A stretch of DNA of 64,000 nucleotides from assembly GCF_011064615.1 (NCBI RefSeq), contig NZ_JAALJH010000017.1, positions 57,027 through 121,026 on the forward strand, written 5' to 3'. Shown one piece after another: positions 19,034-27,463 of the stretch. A program made the position numbers and the translations under genes. The notes below the pieces were generated by a model, which saw only the letters and a program-made list of their open reading frames with translations, was not told the DNA's origin and made no database searches. The DNA comes from Aquisphaera insulae. GTDB taxonomy: Bacteria; Planctomycetota; Planctomycetia; Isosphaerales; Isosphaeraceae. Each line of letters opens with the position of its first letter. Positions within the stretch are counted from its first letter, which is position 1.

Positions 19034-19650
19034 ATGGGCGTGGATTTCACCGCCATCGGCGAGCACGACCTCGATCTCGGTTCGGGTTTCGACCCGAATT
19101 GGATTGCCCGACGTCCCGGGTTTGGGCCGGCGGTTCAATGGACTCGCGAGTTTCTCCTGGCGTCCAATCCCGCCTATCGGGACGATGAGCCGTCCTGGGG
19201 GCTGGAGTACAGCCTCCGAGTCCTCCGCCTGCCTGGCACGTTTCGCATTCGATTCGGCCGCCGGCTCTTCCTCGTGGACCACATCGCTCGATGGCACACG
19301 TTCTTGACAGATCCCGTCGCACGCACGGTCCTTCGGGGAGCCGTCCAAACCGTCGCCGATGTCCTCGATTCCTCGGGGCTCTACTACTTGCCCGATAGCA
19401 GCTTTGCACCTTCCCTCGCTATCGATCGCATCTGGGACGACGGTTCCCTGGAAGATGTCCGAGCCGACCTGGACCGCGGCTGCGGCCCCCCCTCGCTTGA
19501 TCTGGACGTCCTCTATCAAGAGGATTTGAGCGAAGCGATACTTGAGACGGGGTACTTCTACGAACCCCGTCCCGCGAGGACTACGATTCATCTGGGGAGT
19601 GGGGCGAGCAGCGACTGCGGGAGAGCTGGTATGAGTATTCCCACGGCTGA
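19034..19650 (+). pseudogene. Hypothetical gene, probably frameshifted near 19565-19575
   Basis: From ATG 19034 about 177 codons read as a soluble protein (HWH-like block ARWHTFLTDPVARTVLRG; DLDVLYQEDLSEAILETGYFYE) of no known family. The frame then runs on in a Pro/Arg/Ser-rich translation into the next gene. In the +2 frame from 19576 the sequence EDYDSSGEWGEQRLRESWY is much more protein-like, and it stops at TGA 19648, just inside the following gene. One missing base in the C-runs at 19565-19573 would join the two parts. The single 304-residue frame from 19034 to 19948 is therefore probably an artificial fusion. Confidence 0.55.
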
Positions 19651-19948
19651 AACGCAGTCCGCCACGGCCACTCACCTGGTCGTCACGGACGATACCCTGA
19701 GCATCGAGCTGTCCGATGGTCGCTCGATCGCCGCACCGCTGGGCTGGTATCCTCGGCTGCTTCACGGCACTCCCGAGGAGCGGGGCCGTTGGCAACTGAT
19801 CGGCCAGGGCCGCGGCATTCACTGGCCCGATCTCGACGAAGACATCAGCGTCGATGCCCTGCTGGCCGGTCGACCATCGGGAGAGAGCCAGGCATCCTTC
19901 AAGCGATGGCTCGACCAGCGGATCGATTCCATCCCGAAGCCCTCCTAG
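19631..19948 (+). CDS. DUF2442 domain-containing protein
   Basis: This is a 105-residue protein. ATHLVVTDDTLSIELSDGR, APLGWYPRLLHGTPEER and IHWPDLDEDISVDALLAG follow the DUF2442 pattern exactly in order. DUF2442 proteins are usually encoded beside small DUF4160 proteins and are thought to act as antitoxin-like partners. GGAGAG five bases upstream of ATG 19631 supports an independent start, overlapping the end of the preceding gene by about 20 bases. No DUF4160 gene is seen here. Confidence 0.72.
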   Translation: MSIPTAETQSATATHLVVTDDTLSIELSDGRSIAAPLGWYPRLLHGTPEERGRWQLIGQGRGIHWPDLDEDISVDALLAGRPSGESQASFKRWLDQRIDSIPKPS

Positions 19949-20006
19949 CCGCGACCGGCAGCCGTCTCCGCCCCGCCGCGATGCTCTTACCTTCGGCTCA
20001 AGGGAA

Positions 20007-20219
20007 ATGGGCGATCCGATGCGAATCAGCCCCAGCACCGACGATCCCCTCCCACGGTGGATCCTGGTCGCCTGGGGCCTGATGGTGTCCTTCCGCCTGG
20101 TCGCCCTGCCGCTCTCGCTGGCGAGTTCCATCGGCGCCCGCCGATACGGCCTGCCGTCTTCCCGCCGCGGCGCTCCCGGGGAGCGGCTGCGGCTCCACCC
20201 CGGCCACCCAAGGCTGTAA
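20007..20219 (+). CDS. Short membrane-segment ORF, possibly a remnant
   Basis: The 70-residue frame contains one hydrophobic stretch, WILVAWGLMVSFRLVALPLSL, after a short polar start. Its C-terminal third is Arg/Pro-rich and not convincing. AAGGGA lies just before ATG 20007. It could be the truncated start of a membrane protein. Confidence 0.25.
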   Translation: MGDPMRISPSTDDPLPRWILVAWGLMVSFRLVALPLSLASSIGARRYGLPSSRRGAPGERLRLHPGHPRL

Positions 20220-20236
20220 CCAGACGCGGCGTGTGG

Positions 20237-20641
20237 TCATCTCGCTCGCTGATAGGTTGCCATCTCGCGAGGGACCTCGCGCACCAGGTCGGCGCCGATC
20301 AAGAATCGGTTTCTCAGCTCGGGGTAACGGTCAAAAGCCTCTCGGAGTCGAGGGCCGACTCGATGGAAGTCTTCGCCGGGGTTATCAAGGCCGAGGGTCA
20401 GGAAGATCTTGGTGGCGCCGGTCGGCTGCTCCAGGACATCCAGGATTGACGCCGACCTCACCGCCCCGTCGTCACGCCATGCGGCGACAATCTCGTCTCG
20501 AAGTGCGGGCGGGACCGTCTGCGACGGCCGCCATTTGATGCGTACTTCCTGCGTCAGCGCATATCTCCCCGTCGCCACATCGACTGGCACAAGGACGTTG
20601 ATACGCCTCGATCGACCGAACAGTCGGGAGAAGAGCCCCAT
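20237..20641 (-). CDS. Hypothetical protein
   Basis: This is a 134-residue protein. It begins MGLFSRLFGRSRRINVLVPVD, contains ALRDEIVAAWRDDG and TKIFLTLGLDNPGEDFHRV, and ends REVPREMATYQRAR. No family is recognised. The composition is balanced and unlike the shadow frames, and the frame has a clear N-terminus after a divergent gap to the oxidoreductase gene. It is probably cytoplasmic. Confidence 0.55.
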   Translation of the reverse strand: MGLFSRLFGRSRRINVLVPVDVATGRYALTQEVRIKWRPSQTVPPALRDEIVAAWRDDGAVRSASILDVLEQPTGATKIFLTLGLDNPGEDFHRVGPRLREAFDRYPELRNRFLIGADLVREVPREMATYQRAR

Positions 20642-20839
20642 GACGAATCCCCATTCCGTCGCCGAACGACCAGGCCCGGCGGACAGGCCCACCGAGCAGG
20701 ACCTCGATCCTACCGCGCCGCCACACGGTTGATCCCTCGCCCGGCGCGAGTTAGGCTCGTCGGAGTAACCCTCCTCCCGGACCACGACTGGTACCGGGGC
20801 ACGGCACTCCCCACACCATCCCTCCTGGGAGGACCGCCG

Positions 20840-22177
20840 ATGACGCCTTCCGAGACGCTCAGCCGCCGTCGCGTGCTCGCCGCGAGTGCGACCGCCGCCA
20901 CCTTCACGATCGTGCCCCGCCACGTCCTGGGCGGGCCCGGGCACAAGGCCCCCAGCGAGACGCTCAACGTCGCCGGCATCGGCGTCGGCGGCATCGGCAG
21001 CCACGACGTCAAGGAGCTGTCCACCCAGAACATCGTCGCGCTCTGCGACGTCGACCGATCGATCCTCGAGGGCCAGGCGAAGCTCTACCCCAAGGCTCGA
21101 ATCTACTCCGATTACCGCAAGATGCTCGACGCCCAGAAGGACATCGACGCGGTGACCATCGCCACGCCCGATCACTCGCACGCCATCATCACCATGGCCG
21201 CGCTCCGCGCGGGCAAGCACGTCCACTGCCAGAAGCCGCTGACCCACTCGGTGTACGAGGCGCGGGCCGTCGGCAAGGCCGCGCGGGAGGCGAAGGTCGC
21301 CACCCAGATGGGCAACTACGGTCAGGCCTCGGAGGAACACCGCCTCATGGCCGAGCTGATCTGGGCGGGCGCCGTCGGCACCGTGCAGGAGGTCCACGCC
21401 GGCTCCAACCGCTACCCGGCCATCTCGCCCCGCGGCATCCCCCGCCCCAAGGACACCCCGCCGGTCCCGGCCAACCTGGACTGGGACGTCTGGGTCGGCC
21501 CCGCGCCGATTCGTCCCTACCACCCGAGCTACCATCCGTTCGCCTGGCGCGGCTGGTGGGATTTCGGCTCGGGGGTCCTCGGCGACATCGCCTGCCACGA
21601 GCTCTCCCCGGTCTTCAAGGCGCTCAAGCTCCAGGACCGCCATCCCGACTGGGTGGAGGCCTGCTCCTCGAACCATCAGCTCCCGCCCGAGGTCCGCCAG
21701 GAGTCGGCGCCCATGGCCTCGATCACGCGGTGGCACTTCGCGGCCGGCTTCGACCGCCCGGCGCTCACGATCACGTGGTGGGACGGCGGCCTCAAGCCGG
21801 CTCGCCCCGAGGAGCTCGAGCCCGACGCCCCCTTCGCCGAGGGCGACTGGATGATGATCGTCGGCGACAAGGGCAAGATGCTCCGCCACGAGCTCATCCC
21901 GGCGCGACGGGCCAGGGAGTTCGGCCCCCCGCCCCGCGTCCTCGAACGCTCGCCGGGCCATTACGTGGAGTGGATCAACGCCTGCAAGGGGGGCCACGCC
22001 GCGGGGTCGAACTTCGACGGCCACGCGGCCCACCTCGCCGAGGTCGTCCAGCTCGGCAACATCGCCCTCCGCACGCCGGGACGGCTCGCCTGGGATCCCG
22101 TCGGCCTGAGATTCACCAACTCGGCCGCGGCCAATGCCCTGGTGAACCCGCCCTATCGAAGCGGGTGGTATCTCTGA
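20840..22177 (+). CDS. Gfo/Idh/MocA family oxidoreductase, Tat-exported
   Basis: This is a 445-residue protein with a twin-arginine-type signal (SRRRVLAASATAATFTIVP). The Rossmann segment begins LNVAGIGVGGIGSHD near residue 38. The family motif appears as GKHVHCQKPLTHSVYEAR near 128, with Cys-Gln-Lys-Pro in place of the usual Glu-Lys-Pro. NAD(P)-dependent oxidation of a sugar or polyol outside the cytoplasm is the family expectation; the substrate is unknown. GGGAGGACC lies before ATG 20840; the 37 codons upstream are not protein-like. An FG-GAP gene follows 23 bases later and is probably in the same operon. Confidence 0.88.
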   Translation: MTPSETLSRRRVLAASATAATFTIVPRHVLGGPGHKAPSETLNVAGIGVGGIGSHDVKELSTQNIVALCDVDRSILEGQAKLYPKARIYSDYRKMLDAQKDIDAVTIATPDHSHAIITMAALRAGKHVHCQKPLTHSVYEARAVGKAAREAKVATQMGNYGQASEEHRLMAELIWAGAVGTVQEVHAGSNRYPAISPRGIPRPKDTPPVPANLDWDVWVGPAPIRPYHPSYHPFAWRGWWDFGSGVLGDIACHELSPVFKALKLQDRHPDWVEACSSNHQLPPEVRQESAPMASITRWHFAAGFDRPALTITWWDGGLKPARPEELEPDAPFAEGDWMMIVGDKGKMLRHELIPARRAREFGPPPRVLERSPGHYVEWINACKGGHAAGSNFDGHAAHLAEVVQLGNIALRTPGRLAWDPVGLRFTNSAAANALVNPPYRSGWYL

Positions 22178-22200
22178 CGAGAATCTCGAGGAGCCGTCCG

Positions 22201-23376
22201 ATGAAGAGGCTGGGAATCCATGTCGTCGCGATGTTCCTGATGATCGCCCCGGCCACGGCGCGGGGCGACGAGCCGAAGTTCGTGCCGCACCGCATCGGCC
22301 ACTTCCGGTCGGAGACGCTGGCGGCGGCCGACTTCAACAACGACGGCAAGCCCGACGTCGTCGCGGGCGAGCTCCTCTACCTCGCCCCCGACTTCCGCCC
22401 GACGAAGATCCGCACGCTCAAGGGCGAGGTCGACGAGCAGGGCAAGGGCTATCGCTGGGACTTCATGAACGAGGCGCTCGACGTCGACGGCGACGGCAAG
22501 CTCGACGTGGTCGCCTGCGACTGGTTCCAGAAGCACGCGACGTGGTATCGCAACGTCGGCACGGCCGCGGCCGCCGGCGAGTGGCCCGAGGCCCTGATCG
22601 AGGCGAACGGCAACTTCGAGTGCGGCCAGCTCGCCGACGTGGACGGCGACGGCAAGGCGGAGGAGGTCGTCCCCTCCGTGCAGCGGACCGTCTGGTACGA
22701 GCGCGTCCGCGACCCGGCCGGCAAGGCCGGCTTCGCGGTCCACGTCGTCTCCGACAAGCTCTACGATTACGGCGTCGGCGTGGGCGACGTCAACGGCGAC
22801 GGTCGCCCCGACTTCATCCGCCCGGGCGCCTGGTACGAGGCCCCCGCCGACCCGCGTCACGGCACCTGGACCGAGCACCCCCTCTTGCTCGGGGATCGCG
22901 AGCAGAAGGTGGCCCAGCATACGCCCCAGATCTTCGTGATCGACGTCAACGGCGACGGCCTGAAGGACCTGATCACGTCGTCGGCCCACCGCTACGGGAT
23001 CTTCTGGTACGAGCAGGTCCGCACCGGCAACGCCATCTCATTCAAGCAACACCTGATCGACGATTCCTGGACCCAGGCCCACAGCCTCGCGCTCGGCGAC
23101 CTCGACGGCGACGGCGTCCCGGAGCTGATCACCGGCAAGCGTTTCATGGCCCACAACGGCGGCGATCCCGAGGAGGACAAGCCGCTGGGCGTCTACTACT
23201 ACACGCACACCCGCGGCCCGAACCCGACCTGGACCCGGCACGCGATCTCGCAGGACGCCGGCATCGGCTCCGGCCTGAACATCCCGGTCCTGGACATGGA
23301 CGGCGACGGCGATCTCGACCTCGTCGTGACCGGCAAGTGGGGCGGCCCCGTCTGGTTCGAGAACCGATCCCGATGA
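22201..23376 (+). CDS. Secreted FG-GAP/VCBS repeat protein
   Basis: This 391-residue protein has a signal peptide (about residues 1-22) and seven calcium-loop repeats of the form D-x-D/N-x-D-G-x-x-D: DFNNDGKPD, DVDGDGKLD, DVDGDGKAE, DVNGDGRPD, DVNGDGLKD, DLDGDGVPE and DMDGDGDLD. Seven such blades suggest a beta-propeller. It is probably periplasmic or surface-bound and may bind carbohydrate or protein; the activity is unknown. It begins 23 bases after the oxidoreductase gene. Confidence 0.85.
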   Translation: MKRLGIHVVAMFLMIAPATARGDEPKFVPHRIGHFRSETLAAADFNNDGKPDVVAGELLYLAPDFRPTKIRTLKGEVDEQGKGYRWDFMNEALDVDGDGKLDVVACDWFQKHATWYRNVGTAAAAGEWPEALIEANGNFECGQLADVDGDGKAEEVVPSVQRTVWYERVRDPAGKAGFAVHVVSDKLYDYGVGVGDVNGDGRPDFIRPGAWYEAPADPRHGTWTEHPLLLGDREQKVAQHTPQIFVIDVNGDGLKDLITSSAHRYGIFWYEQVRTGNAISFKQHLIDDSWTQAHSLALGDLDGDGVPELITGKRFMAHNGGDPEEDKPLGVYYYTHTRGPNPTWTRHAISQDAGIGSGLNIPVLDMDGDGDLDLVVTGKWGGPVWFENRSR

Positions 23377-23570
23377 CGGCTGACGCCCGGGCGTCGAGGC
23401 GGAGCCTTCCTGGCGTTCACCGCAGCCCCCCACGACCGCCGACGGAGCGATGGCCGCTACCCGACGAACGTCCGCCGTTCGCGGCCCCGGGCTTCGCGCC
23501 GGTCATGAGCCATCCGCTCGTCCGCGTGATCGAGCCGATCCAACACGCGGCCATGGAGACCGTGCCGGTG

Positions 23571-23780
23571 TCACCCCGTCGCGACGCACTGGAAGACCTC
23601 CTCGAGCGGCTTGCCGAAGACCTGCGCGATCCTGAACGCCACCTCCAATGACGGCGAATACTTGCCGCCCTCGATGGCGTTTACCGTCTGCCGGCTCACC
23701 CCGATCCGTTCGGCGAGCTCCTGCTGCGTCATCTCGGCGTGCGCGAACCGGAGCGCCCGGATCTGATTTCGAATCACCAT
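23571..23780 (-). CDS. XRE-family helix-turn-helix regulator
   Basis: This is a 69-residue single-domain repressor. TQQELAERIGVSRQTVNAIE is the helix-turn-helix, and KYSPSLEVAFRIAQVFG completes the five-helix fold. Small regulators of this kind usually repress their own operon. ATG 23780 overlaps the TGA of the preceding membrane-protein gene, so the two are co-translated. The two palindromes at 24236-24280 in the operon promoter are the likely binding sites. Confidence 0.88.
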   Translation of the reverse strand: MVIRNQIRALRFAHAEMTQQELAERIGVSRQTVNAIEGGKYSPSLEVAFRIAQVFGKPLEEVFQCVATG

Positions 23781-24199
23781 CACATCCCCCGCCGGTAGTA
23801 GACGATCCGGAGGATGAATCCCAGCACCTCGGACAGGAACAGCGAGAGGAGCAGCAGGTGTGCGATCCAGACGTTGTCGATGGAGAAGACCATGCCCGTG
23901 ATCGCGAAGAGGATACCGGCGGCGAGTAGCCAGGACGAGTTGTTCTCCGCCCGCCATCCGATCAGCCGGTCACGCTCGTCTCGCCCCTCGGGACGGCTGG
24001 CGATCGCCACCGCGGCGTGCCCCACCACCAGGAAGATCACCATCAGCACGACCGACACGGCGAACAGAGGAGCGTAGGCGGGCAGGATCCTGACGCCTGC
24101 CGCAAGCATCCGCCCGGCGACGAAGAAGTAGGCACCAAGCCCGACCACCGTGCCGACCAGCTGAATCCAGACGCTCTTCTCCTCGAATGAAGCATTCAT
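23780..24199 (-). CDS. Four-helix membrane protein paired with an XRE regulator
   Basis: This is a 139-residue integral membrane protein. Hydrophobic helices lie at about 10-35 (VWIQLVGTVVGLGAYFFVAG), 42-65 (APLFAVSVVLMVIFLVVG), 85-105 (WLLAAGILFAITGMVF) and 110-132 (IAHLLLLSLFLSEVLGFIL). Such proteins are found upstream of short XRE regulators in many bacteria (DUF2178 and similar); their function is unknown. GAGGGGG precedes ATG 24199. It is transcribed from the promoter at 24242-24269. Confidence 0.75.
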   Translation of the reverse strand: MNASFEEKSVWIQLVGTVVGLGAYFFVAGRMLAAGVRILPAYAPLFAVSVVLMVIFLVVGHAAVAIASRPEGRDERDRLIGWRAENNSSWLLAAGILFAITGMVFSIDNVWIAHLLLLSLFLSEVLGFILRIVYYRRGM

Positions 24200-24235
24200 G
24201 CGGCCCCCTCGTCTGTGTCATGTTTTCCCGACTTC

Positions 24236-24280
24236 GTGTCAATTCTATTTGACACCGTCGCGAAGTCAAGTATTCTTGAC
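24236..24280 (-). promoter_or_regulatory. Promoter with two GTCAA-N6-TTGAC operators
   Basis: Reading toward the membrane-protein/XRE operon, TTGACT (-35, 24264-24269) and TAGAAT (-10, 24242-24247) are separated by 16 bases. Two palindromes of the same form, GTCAA-N6-TTGAC, cover these elements: 24236-24255 (extended to GTGTCAA...TTGACAC) and 24265-24280. Their centres are 27 bases apart. One covers the -10 and the other overlaps the -35, the arrangement expected for autorepression by the XRE protein. Confidence 0.75.
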
Positions 24281-24395
24281 ACGAGCCGATCGGCCCGGCG
24301 GGGGGCGGCGTCCCGCCTCGCGGATCAGGCGGAGGATTTCGAGCAGGGCCGCCTCCTTGAACCGCCGATGCCGCAGGAGGAGGAACAGGCCGTGC

Positions 24396-25721
24396 TCAGC
24401 CTCTCGCCAGGCCGGCGGTGCCGTAGCCCTCGCGATACTCGCGGCGGACGAAGCGGTTGGCCTCTTCCAGGTTGGTGACCTTGAGGGCGTCGGCATCCCA
24501 GGCGAGGGCCTTGTTGGGGAAGCGGGTGGAGAGGCAGCCGAGGAGGACCATCTCGGTCAGCGGGCCGGCGTACGAGAACGGGGCCGAGGTCTTGCCGTTG
24601 CCCCGGCAGGCCTCGACGAACTGGAGGTAGTGATCGTCGCCCTGGGGCTGGGGATACTTGTATGCGGCGAACCGGTCGGCGGGGAGCAGGACGGGGGCGT
24701 CGATGTAGGGGGAGTACAGGACGCCCTCGGTGCCGACGTAGATCGAGCCCTGGTCGCTGAGCGGCCCCTTGCCGACGAGGGACGCGACCTCGGCCGGCGG
24801 GCGGCGGTCGCCGTCGTACCAGGTGAGGGTCGGCTTCTCGATCGTGTGCGCGGTGGCGGGGAACGTGTAGCGGACGACCGAATCGAGCCCCCAGCTATGC
24901 CGGTTGGGGGCGCCTCCGGTGGAGTAGACCTCGACGGGGGCCGTGAGCCCGAGCGCGCCGAAGACCGGGTCCAGGATGTGGCAGCCCATGTCGCCGAAGG
25001 TGCCGGTGCCGAAATCGAGCCGCTTCCGCCACTCGCCCGGGTGATACCAGCCCGCGATGAACGGCCGCGCGGCGGCGACGCCGAGCCAGCCGTCCCAGCT
25101 CAGGCCGGCGGGGACCGGGTCGACGCGGTCGGGGCGCGGGGCGGAGTCTCCCCACTTCTTGCCGCTCCAACTGTGGACTTCCTTGACCCGGCCGATGGCG
25201 TGGTCCTGGATGATGGCGACGACCGCCTTGTGCACCGGATGGGAGTGGATCTGGATGCCCATCTGGGTGACCAGTCCCTTCTCCCGGGCGAACCGGGCGA
25301 GCTGCCGGGCCTCGTAGACGGTCTGGGCGAGCGGCTTCTGGGTGTAGACGTTCAGACCCCGCTCCATGGCCCGCATGGTGATGGGGGCGTGCATATGATC
25401 GGGGGTCGAGATGTTGACGGAGTGGAGGTCCTTCTCCTTGTCGAGCAGCTCGCGGTAGTCCTGGTAGACGCGGATGCCGGGGAACCGCTTCTTGACCTCG
25501 GCGGCCCGGTTGAGGTCGACGTCGGCGACGGCCACGAGCTTGAGGTGGGGGCTCGCGGTGAGCGACTCGATGTCGGCGAAGGCCATCCCCGAGGCGCCGA
25601 AGCTGGCGTGATTGAGGGTCTCCGAGGGCGCCGCGGCGTAGCCCCGAGAGACATAGGGGAAGGCGAGACCGCCCGCCATCAGCTTCAGGACGGAGCGACG
25701 GTTCAGCGACGATTGACGCAT
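24396..25721 (-). CDS. Gfo/Idh/MocA family oxidoreductase, Tat-exported
   Basis: This 441-residue protein has the signal NRRSVLKLMAGGLAFPYVS at its N-terminus. The NAD-binding part reads ASFGASGMAFADIESL and VAVADVDLNRAAEV. The motif GLNVYTQKPLAQTVYEAR near residue 125 has Gln in place of the usual Glu before Lys-Pro. The C-terminal half includes DFGTGTFGDMGCHILDPVF, typical of the exported planctomycete branch. GGAGGG lies upstream of ATG 25721. It is the second member of this family within 4 kb and lies on the opposite strand. Confidence 0.87.
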   Translation of the reverse strand: MRQSSLNRRSVLKLMAGGLAFPYVSRGYAAAPSETLNHASFGASGMAFADIESLTASPHLKLVAVADVDLNRAAEVKKRFPGIRVYQDYRELLDKEKDLHSVNISTPDHMHAPITMRAMERGLNVYTQKPLAQTVYEARQLARFAREKGLVTQMGIQIHSHPVHKAVVAIIQDHAIGRVKEVHSWSGKKWGDSAPRPDRVDPVPAGLSWDGWLGVAAARPFIAGWYHPGEWRKRLDFGTGTFGDMGCHILDPVFGALGLTAPVEVYSTGGAPNRHSWGLDSVVRYTFPATAHTIEKPTLTWYDGDRRPPAEVASLVGKGPLSDQGSIYVGTEGVLYSPYIDAPVLLPADRFAAYKYPQPQGDDHYLQFVEACRGNGKTSAPFSYAGPLTEMVLLGCLSTRFPNKALAWDADALKVTNLEEANRFVRREYREGYGTAGLARG

Positions 25722-25947
25722 ACGAGGAGCCCTCCAGCCGGAGCACGAGTCGAGAATCAAAGAAATGTTAAACGGTGTGACTGAGGATCGCAACGGGGAG
25801 GATCGGGCCGGCCGAAGATGCGGGGATCCGCCCCTCTCTCGCGCACGGTGTCGATTCCCGCCCGGTCCGTTCGACTGAGAGGGTGAGAGCCCGGCGCGAG
25901 TCGATGCCGGGCATGACCCCGACGAGGCTGCCTGGAAGGAGGTCCCG

Positions 25948-26343
25948 ATGCGATACGTGTGCCTGGGATTCATCGACGAGGCGAAGTTCGCCGAGATCCC
26001 GCCGGCAGACGCACGGCGGATGATGGAAGAGTGCTTCGCCTACGACGACGAGCTGCGGCGGGGCGGCCATTTCGCGGGCGGGGAGGCGCTCGATTCGGCC
26101 CGGAACGCGGTCACCCTGAGGATGAAGGAGGGCAAGGTCGAGGTCACCGACGGCCCGTTCGCGGAGACCAAAGAGATGCTCGGCGGGATCCTGCTGCTGG
26201 AGGCCCGGGACATGAACCACGCGATCGCGCTGATGTCCAGACACCCGGGCGTGCGGATGGGGCCGTTCGAGATCCGGCCGGCGAACGAGGCGATCAACCG
26301 CCTGATCGCCGAGCGGGATGCGGCGGTCGCCGGAGAAAAGTGA
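25948..26343 (+). CDS. YCII-related (DGPF) domain protein
   Basis: This 131-residue protein shows the YCII/DGPF pattern: [46 protein letters not shown] and the C-terminal [11 protein letters not shown]. These small ferredoxin-fold proteins are often encoded beside ECF sigma factors. No sigma gene adjoins here, which is slightly unusual. AAGGAGGTCCCG gives a near-consensus ribosome site for ATG 25948. Function is unknown. Confidence 0.88.
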   Translation: MRYVCLGFIDEAKFAEIPPADARRMMEECFAYDDELRRGGHFAGGEALDSARNAVTLRMKEGKVEVTDGPFAETKEMLGGILLLEARDMNHAIALMSRHPGVRMGPFEIRPANEAINRLIAERDAAVAGEK

Positions 26344-26596
26344 AGGCCCATCCGGGAGGAGCGCGCCCGGTCACCGATTCGCTCGCCGTGCCGACGGGGC
26401 GAGGTTGTCTTCTGTCTTGATGATTCGAGCCGGGGCGGCGCACGGGATGGGTCGGAGGAAGATCGGTCCTCCTCCCCCTCGAACCTGGCCGTGGCGCCTC
26501 CCGGTCCGCCGGTCGGATCGCATGCGTTCGGCCGGCCGGAAGTCGGCCCGCGGGCTTGCTCTGGAGTGCTTTCGGCCCGCAACCCGGGCGATCGAA

Positions 26597-27463
26597 TCAA
26601 GGATTTTCGTCGGGCGGCAGGCCCAGCAGCTCCCTCGCGGAGGTCACGACGGCGTCGAAACGGCGGTCTTTGTGATTCAGCTTGTGGACCGGCGCATGCG
26701 GCAGTATCTCGCAAATTTCCTTCTGGAGGGTGGCGGCAGGGGTTTCGGGGTCGGCGGCGGCGCGGCCGGCAAGCGCGGGGAGCGTGTGCCACCGGACGGG
26801 CACCCGCTCCCAGATCTCGCGAACCTCATGATCGGCCTTCAGAAGATATGCAAATGTATAACAAATTGTCATATAAGGATAAAAAAAGCAGTCGCGGCCC
26901 TGGGCGGGGTCGACGAACCACGTCGTATCCCTCCGGCGCAACGCCATGCTGAAGCGGATGTAATCCCGAATCTTGACGTTGTAGACCGCCCTCTTCCAGT
27001 TCGCCCAGCATCGTGGGGTTCGGAAATAATCAACGAAGAGATCGCACCAGTGGGAGACGAGGGGGTTGTTGGCCTCGGATGACGACAGGAACCAGGATGG
27101 CAATACCAGGTTAGGGTCACCCGAGGAGTGGAAGGCGAAGAAGCCCGCCGGCGACGTCAGCTCATCAACCCAGTCGGAGAGGGGGGCCATCGGCAAGACC
27201 GTGGAGTCCACCCAGACCCCGCCGTGCTCCTTCAGGCACACCAGTCGAATGATGTCGGATTTGATCTGCGGAGTGACCTTGTGCTGGCGCACTCCGACCC
27301 TGTCCAGGATGCTCTCGGCTTCCGCATCTTCGATGACGTGCAGCCTGCGATCCGGATTGAGATCCTCCCAGAGTCGGAAGATGCGTTGCACGTGCCTCGG
27401 GGCCCTTTCTCGCCCCTGGAACCAGGCCGTCCAGATGGTCGATTTGTCCGCTTCGCGATTCAT
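26597..27463 (-). CDS. GT32-like glycosyltransferase (capsular polysaccharide synthesis type)
   Basis: This is a 288-residue cytoplasmic or membrane-associated transferase. IWTAWFQGRERAPRHVQ begins the fold. KSDIIRLVCLKEHGGVWVDST near residue 75-95 is the donor-binding region, with the D-S-T standing where GT32 enzymes have D-x-D. It would add a sugar to a surface polysaccharide; donor and acceptor are unknown. ATG 27463 has GGGAGCCGAGG directly upstream. Bases 26840-26900 are far richer in A and T than the rest of the window, encoding FYPYMTICYTFAYLLKA, which suggests recent acquisition or strong sequence constraint. Confidence 0.72.
   Translation of the reverse strand: MNREADKSTIWTAWFQGRERAPRHVQRIFRLWEDLNPDRRLHVIEDAEAESILDRVGVRQHKVTPQIKSDIIRLVCLKEHGGVWVDSTVLPMAPLSDWVDELTSPAGFFAFHSSGDPNLVLPSWFLSSSEANNPLVSHWCDLFVDYFRTPRCWANWKRAVYNVKIRDYIRFSMALRRRDTTWFVDPAQGRDCFFYPYMTICYTFAYLLKADHEVREIWERVPVRWHTLPALAGRAAADPETPAATLQKEICEILPHAPVHKLNHKDRRFDAVVTSARELLGLPPDENP

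Noticed and set aside
24266..24496. Minus-strand 76-codon frame between the XRE promoter and the oxidoreductase gene end
   Set aside because: It overlaps the operators and the 3' end of a real gene, and has no recognisable motif.
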